This document shows positions 6,008-12,250 of a stretch of 15,234 nucleotides of DNA, one piece after another. How positions within the stretch are numbered: the stretch's first letter is position 1; every line of letters begins with the position of its first letter. The stretch comes from CAVPHV01 sp964465915. Its GTDB lineage: Bacteria; Actinomycetota; Acidimicrobiia; Spongiisociales; UBA5794. The stretch spans positions 1-15,234 of the forward strand of contig CAYXMJ010000059.1 of the NCBI GenBank assembly GCA_964465915.1, read 5' to 3'. Both the position numbers and the translations under genes were made by a program. The notes beneath the pieces were generated by a model. The model worked only from the letters and a program-made list of their open reading frames with translations. It was not told the origin of the DNA and made no database searches.

Positions 6008-7408
6008 CTACTCTCGGGCCGCCAGATTGCCGACGCCGACCCGCTCCATGTTCCCCCACTCTTGGCGTTTCCGATTGCCAAACATCGAGCGGACTCGCCA
6101 CCACACCGTGCGTTGCCTCCAGCCGAAGTTCTCGGTGAATGCCAGTCCGATCAGGCGCGCTGCCTCAGTTGGACTGTTGAAGTAGCCGTAGACCTCGTCG
6201 AGGTATAACGCCAGCAGCGAGTTGATCGCGCCCACCAGGAGGGCAATGCCGATCAGCGGCAGAGCGACCGCAACGTTCAGCAGGCCGAGAAGGAACGCAA
6301 TCGGCAGCACGAACCACCCGGCGAATTCGACGATCGGGGCCAGGTACTCGATGAAGAACTGCGCCGGCCAGCCAACCATACCGACCGACCCGTAGCGTGG
6401 GTTGAGCAGCATGCCGCGGAAGTCGCGCACGGCCCGCAGCAGACCGCGGTGCCAGCGGATCCGTTGGGTGCGCAACACAGGCGTGCTGCTCGGCACCTCC
6501 GTCCAGGCGACACAATCCGGTGCGTAAGTGATGCGATAGGGCCGCTTGTTGCGCCGCATATGACGGTGGATTCGCATGGTGAGATCGAGGTCCTCGCCGA
6601 GGTGCCCGGGGACCATCCCACCCACCTCCGCCAACGTCTCACGGCGGAAGATGCCAAACGCACCCGAGATCAGGGTGAGTGCGTTCATCCGGGACCAGGC
6701 CGGACGGGAGGCAACAAACGAGCGCAGGTACTCGAGCAACTGCACCCGCTCGATCATCTTCTCCGGCACCTTGGCTTCGACGACGCGGCCAAAGGCGACC
6801 TCGCAGCCGTTGGCTGGTCGTATGTTGCCGCCGACCGCGACAGTCCGCACCCGGTCCTCCACGACATGACGCATCGCCCGCAACACGCAGAACTCGTCCA
6901 TCACGACATCGGCGTCGGTGAGCAGCACATATGGGTATTGGGCCACGTTCGTGCCGGCGTTGAGGGCGTCGGCCTTGCCCCCGTTGACCTTGTCGACGAC
7001 AACCAGCGGGATGGGCAGCATCGACTCGTAAATCGCAGTAATCGGTTCGGTCGCAATGTCATCGCGAAACGGCATTGTCACCTCAACCATCCGGAACGCC
7101 TCGATGAGACGCGCCAGGGTCGCATCGGTGGACCCATCGTTGACCACCACGATCTCGATTTTGGGGTACTTGAGCATCTGCATCGAGCGGATCGACTCGG
7201 TGATCCCAATCTCCTCGTTGTAGGCGGGCACGATGATGGAAACCGGCGGAACCGCATCGGAAGAGAGCAGATCCTCGATGCGGCGGAACCGAGCCACGTA
7301 GCGATCGCGCCGCAGCGCAAGGCCCGATCCGACCCCGAGCCCGAGGATCGAGAATTCGATGACGACGGCATAGGTCAGGATGAGGATGGACAGGAGGTTC
7401 AGGATCAT
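6008..7408 (-). CDS. membrane GT2 glycosyltransferase, polysaccharide-synthase type
   Basis: A 466-residue protein with one N-terminal TM helix (about 3-30), a cytosolic GT-A domain and about three C-terminal TM helices (about 345-405). The processive GT2 motif set is complete: VVVNDGSTD (Asp91), TDADV (Asp165/Asp167, metal and UDP-sugar), GEDLDLTMR (Glu272/Asp273, catalytic base region) and QRIRW (315-319, the Q/RxxRW acceptor motif). This matches the family of hyaluronan, poly-GlcNAc (PgaC/IcaA) and cellulose synthases, which build a beta-linked polymer from UDP-sugars at the membrane. No PilZ domain is present, so it is not a BcsA-type enzyme directly gated by c-di-GMP. Its ATG overlaps the HEAT-repeat gene's TGA (ATGA). 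Product sugar is unknown; a non-processive lipid glycosyltransferase is less likely given QRIRW. Confidence 0.9.
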   Translation of the reverse strand: MILNLLSILILTYAVVIEFSILGLGVGSGLALRRDRYVARFRRIEDLLSSDAVPPVSIIVPAYNEEIGITESIRSMQMLKYPKIEIVVVNDGSTDATLARLIEAFRMVEVTMPFRDDIATEPITAIYESMLPIPLVVVDKVNGGKADALNAGTNVAQYPYVLLTDADVVMDEFCVLRAMRHVVEDRVRTVAVGGNIRPANGCEVAFGRVVEAKVPEKMIERVQLLEYLRSFVASRPAWSRMNALTLISGAFGIFRRETLAEVGGMVPGHLGEDLDLTMRIHRHMRRNKRPYRITYAPDCVAWTEVPSSTPVLRTQRIRWHRGLLRAVRDFRGMLLNPRYGSVGMVGWPAQFFIEYLAPIVEFAGWFVLPIAFLLGLLNVAVALPLIGIALLVGAINSLLALYLDEVYGYFNSPTEAARLIGLAFTENFGWRQRTVWWRVRSMFGNRKRQEWGNMERVGVGNLAARE

Positions 7409-8577
7409 CCGGCCAGCTCCGATAACTCTGCCGAGTTGGGTGCGCCGGATTCGAGCGCGGCGCGGAGTATCCGCTGATCGAGCTCCGTGCCCGTCCCCGC
7501 CTCGATGCGGCGATAGGCGTCACGCACCGTTCCCTTGAGCCCGAGTTGGTGCAGCGCGGCATCTCTGGCGTAGGGATCGGCGTCCCCCAGTGCCTCGATC
7601 AGTCGCGCCTCACCGCCGAGGTGGTTTGCCAATGCCTTGGCGGCGTCCTGGCGAACCCACCAGGCCCGATCACGCAGGGCGATGCCAAGAGGTTCGATTG
7701 CCCTTGGATCGGAGAAGACACCCAGCGAGTCAGCCGCCCTAGCCCGCACCCGCCAGTCGGGGTCCTCGAGCGCTTGGAGGAGTGCAGGAACGCTGGCCGG
7801 GGTACCGGCCGTACCCAAGGCCGACGCCGCACCGATCCGCAGCAATCGTTCGTCGGCCTCGACCATCGAGAGCAGAGCGGGCTCGGCGCTGAGGTCGCCG
7901 ATCAAGCCGAGCACGCGGGTGATGTCGCGCAGCAGTTCGGCATCGCGCCGTGGGTCGAACTGGCTGAGGAGGAGGTACTGCGACAGCGCCGGGACCGCCG
8001 CCGGGCCGTAGCCAACCAGCACATCGGCCAATCGATCCGCCACCCAAGGCTCCTCATGCTCCATCCGGTCGAGGATCTTCCCCACCGACTCGGGGTTCCC
8101 GACCCTGGCGAGACCACGGGCCGCATGCAGTCGAACCTCAACGACGTCGTCGTCGAGACATCCGAGAAAGAGGTCCTCGACATCCTCGTCGGCGATCTCC
8201 ACGAGGTAGCCGAGGGCTTGGAGCCGCTTGCGGAGCCGGCGCGAACCTCGCACGTCCTCGGCGAGCTTGGCTGGAAGGTCGAGCCGCTCGATGAGCCTGT
8301 CGAGCGTGGCGCGCTCGTCTCCGGTGACGATGGTCAGGAAATCGAAGAGCACCTCGAGGAAGACCGGGTCGTCTCCCCATCCGGTGAGCGACGACATCGG
8401 CAGTGCGTTGCGCGCCACCAATTCGCCAAGTGCACCGATGTAGTGAGCCCGTCGGACTCCGATCGCCCGGATCCGGCGGCGGTGGACCAGCTTGATGAAG
8501 AACAAGGCGATCGCCAGCACCACGGCGACGATCACCAAGGCGGCCAACACCGTCAAGAGGGTCGACGGGCTCAACAT
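7405..8577 (-). CDS. membrane-anchored HEAT-repeat protein
   Basis: From ATG 8577 the product has 390 residues. Residues 3-30 form one hydrophobic helix (LLTVLAALVIVAVVLAIALFF) ending in VHRRR, so the bulk should face the cytosol. The rest is alpha-helical with several HEAT/PBS-lyase-like repeats, for example DDDVVEVRLHAARGLARVG, DPDWRVRARAADSLGVF, DRAWWVRQDAAKALANH and DADPYARDAALHQLG. Such repeats form a protein-binding solenoid. It lies 25 nt after the response-regulator stop and overlaps the GT2 start by ATGA. A longer frame from a TTG at 8628 would overlap the receiver gene and add a non-membrane stretch, so I chose 8577, though it has no strong Shine-Dalgarno. A scaffold joining receiver and synthase is inference from order. 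Confidence 0.85.
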   Translation of the reverse strand: MLSPSTLLTVLAALVIVAVVLAIALFFIKLVHRRRIRAIGVRRAHYIGALGELVARNALPMSSLTGWGDDPVFLEVLFDFLTIVTGDERATLDRLIERLDLPAKLAEDVRGSRRLRKRLQALGYLVEIADEDVEDLFLGCLDDDVVEVRLHAARGLARVGNPESVGKILDRMEHEEPWVADRLADVLVGYGPAAVPALSQYLLLSQFDPRRDAELLRDITRVLGLIGDLSAEPALLSMVEADERLLRIGAASALGTAGTPASVPALLQALEDPDWRVRARAADSLGVFSDPRAIEPLGIALRDRAWWVRQDAAKALANHLGGEARLIEALGDADPYARDAALHQLGLKGTVRDAYRRIEAGTGTELDQRILRAALESGAPNSAELSELAG

Positions 8578-8602
8578 CAGCGGGCAGACGGGGCGCTCAC
8601 GG

Positions 8603-8986
8603 TCACCCCACGGCTCGGGGTGCAGCAAGATGCATCCGCACCCGCACCAGCAGTTCCTTGAGATTGAACGGCTTGCGAACGAAGTCGACCGCTCCCAGTT
8701 CGAGCAACTGGATAACGAGGTCGCCGTCGTCTACCCCGGACAGCACCACGGTCGGGAACGACACGCCCGCCTCACCCCACCGTTGCAGCACCTCGGTCCC
8801 GAGCATGCTGGGCATCATGTGGTCCAACAGGGCAAGGTCGAAGTCGTTGGATACTCCCGCCTCGAACGCGGCAAACCCATCGCTCGCCACGGTCACCCGG
8901 TAGCCGGCCGCCTCGAGGGCGCGACTCACCAGCAACGTGACCGTGGCCGCGTCATCAGCAACGAGAATCCGCGGCGCGTCTGCCAT
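8603..8986 (-). CDS. single-domain response regulator (CheY-like receiver)
   Basis: 127 residues and only a receiver domain. The acidic pocket is Asp11/Asp12 (LVADD), the phospho-acceptor is Asp55 (LLDHMMP), the switch Ser is 83 (VVLSG) and the conserved Lys is 105 (RKPF); all are in place. There is no DNA-binding or enzyme output domain, so it must act by protein contact, plausibly on the HEAT-repeat protein encoded next. The upstream frame is open but not protein-like; ATG 8986 starts right before the first strand, 7 nt after a GATAAC -10-like box, so the message may be leaderless. No histidine kinase gene is seen in the window. Confidence 0.93.
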   Translation of the reverse strand: MADAPRILVADDAATVTLLVSRALEAAGYRVTVASDGFAAFEAGVSNDFDLALLDHMMPSMLGTEVLQRWGEAGVSFPTVVLSGVDDGDLVIQLLELGAVDFVRKPFNLKELLVRVRMHLAAPRAVG

Positions 8987-8993
8987 ACCCACT

Positions 8994-8999
8994 GTTATC
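8994..8999 (-). promoter_or_regulatory. putative -10 box GATAAC of the receiver-HEAT-GT2 operon
   Basis: Minus-strand GATAAC is separated from the receiver ATG by 7 nt, the spacing expected for a leaderless start. No clear -35. Confidence 0.35.
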
Positions 9000-9027
9000 G
9001 AACCACTCCACCCCTCCCCTGAGCCTT

Positions 9028-9058
9028 CTTGGGCGGGAACCATTGCCGAACACCCAAG
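9028..9058. repeat. imperfect inverted repeat in divergent promoter region
   Basis: Arms CTTGGGCG (9028-9035) and CACCCAAG (9051-9058) pair with one mismatch across a 15-nt centre. It lies between the receiver operon (-) and the DUF4349 gene (+), where a regulator site would be expected. It could also be chance. Confidence 0.3.
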
Positions 9059-9094
9059 CGTCACAGCAGCGACAACTGAGCCGTGGGAGGAACA

Positions 9095-10486
9095 GTGATT
9101 CACGCAGCGAAGCGTTGGCAATGGGTTCTCGCAGTGGTCGTCATCCTGGCGGTGGTGGCAGCCGCCTGCGTTGGTGGCGGAGACGATGCGAGTCTGGCTG
9201 CCTTCTCGCAGACAACCACGACGTCTGCCTCCGCCGAGGCGATGGATGAGGCTTCCGCCGAACTCGAACCCGAGGTCCCAGCGCCTAGCGCGATCGAGGC
9301 CCGCGACGAACTCGGCGCCGGCGGCGTCGCCCTCGATCCCGGCCAGGTGATCGCACTGAATCGCGACATCATCTACACCGCAGACCTCGTGGTCGCGGTG
9401 ACCGACGTGGCGGCCGCGGGAGTCGAAGCGAGCCGCGTCGTCGCATCCGTCGGCGGCTTCCTCTTCGGTCAGCAGACCACGGGAGCGCCTGAGCCCCGCA
9501 GCGTCCTCATCTTCAAGGTGCCGCCGGAGAACTTCCAGGAAACCCTCGCCTTGCTCGGCAATATCGGCGATGTGCGCACCCAGACCGTCACCGCCGACGA
9601 CGTGACCGAGCGAATCGTCGATCTCGAGAGCAGGATCAAGACTGCCGAGGTCAGCGTCGAACGACTCCAGGGGCTGCTCGCCGAGGCGACCGACATCAAG
9701 ACCATCGCCAACGTCGAAAACCAGCTCCTCCAGCGCGAAACCGATCTTGAGACATTGCGCGGCCAGCTGCGCACCCTCCAGGACCGGGTCGCCCTGGCGA
9801 CCATCACCCTCACCCTCACCGAGGCTCTCGCCAACCCGCAGATCGGCCTGAAGGTCACGGCGTATCCGGGTAGCGACGACGCCGGGTCTTCGTGCCCCGG
9901 CCAGAACGGCATCTCCGTTGAGAAGGGCGAGACGGCCACCTTGTGCTTCAAGGTGAACAACCCGGGCGACACCCCGCTCACCGACTTCACCCTCACCGAC
10001 ACCGTTCTCGGCATCGAGACCGGCGACCTGATCGTGGTCGTTGGCAACCCGGCGGGGACCCTTCAGCCGGGTCAGTCGTTCACGCTGGCGTTCGAGGTCG
10101 AAGTCGACCAGGACGTGCGTACCCGGACCCGAGTGGAAGCCACGCCGATCAACCAGGACGGCGAGCCGATCGAGGGCCGCACCGTGGCCGCTACCACCCA
10201 GACCAGCATTCAGGCGGTCGACCCTGGTGGCCTACCGGGGTTCAGCGACGGGTTGGAGGCGGCGTGGGACATGCTGTTGTGGCTGGGCGGCGTGATCGTC
10301 CTTCTCGCCGGTCTGCTCTTGCCCTTCATCTGGGTTCCGATCGTCCTGTGGCTGATCTGGAGGTGGCGCCGCAAGCGGATGGATGACGAGCCGGCAGAGT
10401 CGGGCGCCACCGCAGCGACGGCCGCGGCCACCGCCGAGCCCGCGACCGAAGAGGCGGAAACGGTCGAAACAGCCGAGCCCGAGTAG
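9095..10486 (+). CDS. DUF4349 lipoprotein with C-terminal Ig-like domain and TM helix
   Basis: GTG 9095 follows GGGAGG; a GTG at 9083 would swallow that site, so 9095 is preferred (463 residues). The signal peptide ends in a lipobox VAAAC (Cys25). A Thr/Ser/Glu-rich linker leads to the DUF4349 domain (about 88-240): RDIIYTADLVVAV, VLIFKVPPENF, then a coiled-coil (ERIVDLESRIKTAEVSVERL to LETLRGQLRTLQDRV). A beta-rich Ig-like or DUF11-type domain (about 250-375) has two Cys (SSCPG, TLCF) that may form a disulfide. One or two TM segments (about 393-425), a basic stop-transfer RWRRKRM and an acidic Ala/Glu tail follow. The role of DUF4349 is not known; an envelope location is well supported. Confidence 0.9.
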   Translation: MIHAAKRWQWVLAVVVILAVVAAACVGGGDDASLAAFSQTTTTSASAEAMDEASAELEPEVPAPSAIEARDELGAGGVALDPGQVIALNRDIIYTADLVVAVTDVAAAGVEASRVVASVGGFLFGQQTTGAPEPRSVLIFKVPPENFQETLALLGNIGDVRTQTVTADDVTERIVDLESRIKTAEVSVERLQGLLAEATDIKTIANVENQLLQRETDLETLRGQLRTLQDRVALATITLTLTEALANPQIGLKVTAYPGSDDAGSSCPGQNGISVEKGETATLCFKVNNPGDTPLTDFTLTDTVLGIETGDLIVVVGNPAGTLQPGQSFTLAFEVEVDQDVRTRTRVEATPINQDGEPIEGRTVAATTQTSIQAVDPGGLPGFSDGLEAAWDMLLWLGGVIVLLAGLLLPFIWVPIVLWLIWRWRRKRMDDEPAESGATAATAAATAEPATEEAETVETAEPE

Positions 10487-10489
10487 GCG

Positions 10490-11368
10490 CTACTCCCCGC
10501 TGGGGCCGCCCGGCTCGCCGTCGTCGCCGAAGGGGTCGAGCTCCGGCGGCTGCTGTTGCAGGTACCGCTCGATCTCGGTGGCGAGATCCTCCCCGGATGG
10601 GGCGTCCTCGACGGCGAGCCGCTCGAGGCGTTCGACAAGAGCCTGGGCCTCCGGTTGTTCGGCAACCAGCTCATCAAGCCTGCGGCGTTGGGCTGCGGCA
10701 TCATTGAGCAGCGTTCCGTACGGGAGGCTGATCCCGAGATGGGCCAGCACCCGTTCGACGAGTGCGACGGTGGCCGGCACGTAGGCGGCGCCGACGTAGT
10801 GCGGAACCCTTGCCCAGAATCCGCGAGTGGGGATTCCAAGCGCGGCGACATACGACTCGACAGCCGAGGTCGCCGACGCCGGCGCCTGCAACGTGCCTTC
10901 CGGGTGGTCGGCGTCGTCCTCGAGTAGTTCGTGCTCCGAAGCGGTCTCGATGATCGAGGTGAGATGGGTGTGGGGCGTCGCCCACGGGATGCCCCCCAGT
11001 GAAACATGCTCGGCAACCCCGAGTTGAATGGCAAGGTCGGCAATCTCACGCCCGAGCCGCTGCCACCGCCAGTTGGGCTCAACACCTGAGAGCACCAGCA
11101 GGTTCCGGCCTTCGGCTGAGCGGTGGCGGATGGTCAGCGCAGGCCACTCGATGGATGCCAGGACCCCACTCTCGAATTCGGCGGTCGGCCGGGCGGCCCG
11201 GTAGTCGTAGAGCTCGTCAGGATCGAACCTGGCGATAACCTCACCGTCTCCTGCCAGATGCTCGGCGGCACCGGTGGCAGCCGACCCGGCATTCACCCAA
11301 CCATCGAAGGCGACGATCAGCACAGGATCGGTCAGATCGGCGGGTTCGTTCAGCTCATAGAGATGCAT
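10490..11368 (-). CDS. PAC2 family protein (proteasome assembly chaperone-like)
   Basis: The 292-residue product has the PAC2 N-terminal motif VLIVAFDGWVNAGSAATGAA (about 17-36), LLVLSGVEPNWRW and the GGIPWATPHT segment typical of actinobacterial PAC2 proteins. ATG 11368 begins right before the first strand and lies 6 nt after TACGCT, so a leaderless message is likely; a longer frame to 11449 is open but not similar to the family. The C-terminal 70 residues form a charged helix (LDELVAEQPEAQALVERLERL) and an acidic Pro/Gly tail. In actinobacteria the family is linked by homology to proteasome assembly, but its bacterial function is not firmly known. Its stop is 3 nt from the stop of the convergent DUF4349 gene, leaving no room for a terminator. 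Confidence 0.9.
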   Translation of the reverse strand: MHLYELNEPADLTDPVLIVAFDGWVNAGSAATGAAEHLAGDGEVIARFDPDELYDYRAARPTAEFESGVLASIEWPALTIRHRSAEGRNLLVLSGVEPNWRWQRLGREIADLAIQLGVAEHVSLGGIPWATPHTHLTSIIETASEHELLEDDADHPEGTLQAPASATSAVESYVAALGIPTRGFWARVPHYVGAAYVPATVALVERVLAHLGISLPYGTLLNDAAAQRRRLDELVAEQPEAQALVERLERLAVEDAPSGEDLATEIERYLQQQPPELDPFGDDGEPGGPSGE

Positions 11369-11374
11369 ACCGCA

Positions 11375-11380
11375 AGCGTA
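11375..11380 (-). promoter_or_regulatory. putative -10 box TACGCT of the PAC2 gene
   Basis: Minus-strand TACGCT (TAnnnT pattern) lies 6 nt before the ATG, the spacing of a leaderless start. GGAGGAA is present but 18 nt away, too far to act as a normal ribosome site. Confidence 0.45.
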
Positions 11381-11634
11381 GGGTTCCTCCCGGACCATCG
11401 CCGACCACGGTGCACGCCCGAAACGCTCGGTTGCTCGTTGCCAAGGCAAGTGGGCTCGACCGGGTAGGTTCTACCGTGGCCTCGATTCCTCTGTCGCCGA
11501 CGTTCAGATCCGCACCAACCTCAGGTCCGTGATGACCACACCCCAGCCATCGATTGTCACCAAGGCCAACGACCGACTCGCGACCCGACCGGATTCACGG
11601 GTCACCGGTGAGGTGCCCGACCAGGGGCGTGACC
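11381..11634. other. divergent intergenic region without a recognised gene
   Basis: About 250 nt between the PAC2 gene and the gamma-glutamylcyclotransferase-like gene. It contains a short perfect hairpin GGTAG-GTT-CTACC (11463-11475) whose left arm overlaps a TAGGTT that could serve as a plus-strand -10 box. No tRNA, riboswitch or convincing ORF was found. Confidence 0.35.
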
Positions 11635-12228
11635 ATGCGTGGTAGCCCTTGGGTCTTTGGATACGGCTCGCTTGTTTCCCCCAGGGAAATCGAGCGAACG
11701 ATTGGCCGACGCATCGACACCTCCTTGGGACACGGGCCAGCGACTCTCGTGGGCTATCGCAGGTCATGGAATGCCGGGATGAGGAACCTCCACGACGATC
11801 CCACCGACAAGCACTACGAGTTGCCCGATGGAACAAGACCGGACCGAACCATCTCGGCACTTGGCATCGAGCCAGACCCAGACTCCAACATCAACGGCGT
11901 TGTGTTCCAGGTCACCCACGCTGAACTGAGGGCACTGGACCGGCGCGAACGTCGGTACCGCCGAATCGAATGCTCCGACCAGATCGTTGCGGAGCCTGCA
12001 ATTGCCGGGCAGGTCTTCACTTTCGCACCGCTCGAATCGGCGATGCGTTTGACCGCTGCCAGCCAAGCGGATGGTTCGGACACGATATCTGAGACGTACA
12101 AGCTTCTCGTCGAGCGAGGGTTCCAGGGCCTCGGCACCGATGCCTACGTCGCATACCTGGCAAGCACGGACGTTCCGATCAGCCCCGTGATGCCACTCCG
12201 CATCCCGCGTCCCGACCCGACTGCTTGA
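11635..12228 (+). CDS. gamma-glutamylcyclotransferase-like (ChaC/GGCT fold) protein
   Basis: ATG 11635 is preceded by AGGGG with a 7-nt spacer; the frame is open further upstream but not family-like. The 197-residue protein opens with VFGYGSLVSP, the glycine-rich YGSL substrate loop of the cyclotransferase fold, followed by LVGYRRSWN. The LRALDRRERRYRR segment places a Glu (105) where the catalytic acid of the family sits. GVVFQVTHAEL matches the strand before it. Enzymes of this fold cyclise gamma-glutamyl groups to 5-oxoproline; the true substrate in an actinobacterium is uncertain. It is convergent with the GGDEF-EAL gene (22 nt between stops), with no link to it apparent. Confidence 0.82.
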   Translation: MRGSPWVFGYGSLVSPREIERTIGRRIDTSLGHGPATLVGYRRSWNAGMRNLHDDPTDKHYELPDGTRPDRTISALGIEPDPDSNINGVVFQVTHAELRALDRRERRYRRIECSDQIVAEPAIAGQVFTFAPLESAMRLTAASQADGSDTISETYKLLVERGFQGLGTDAYVAYLASTDVPISPVMPLRIPRPDPTA

Positions 12229-12250
12229 TCCGGAAACGGGGTGACCCGAC

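Noticed and set aside
10210..11085. Minus-strand frame of 291 codons.
   Set aside because: Overlaps the PAC2 gene in another frame and the DUF4349 gene antisense; Ser/Pro/Arg-rich, no domain.
11463..11475. Hairpin GGTAG-GTT-CTACC as a terminator or riboregulator.
   Set aside because: Five base pairs only, no T-tract, and not placed after a stop codon.
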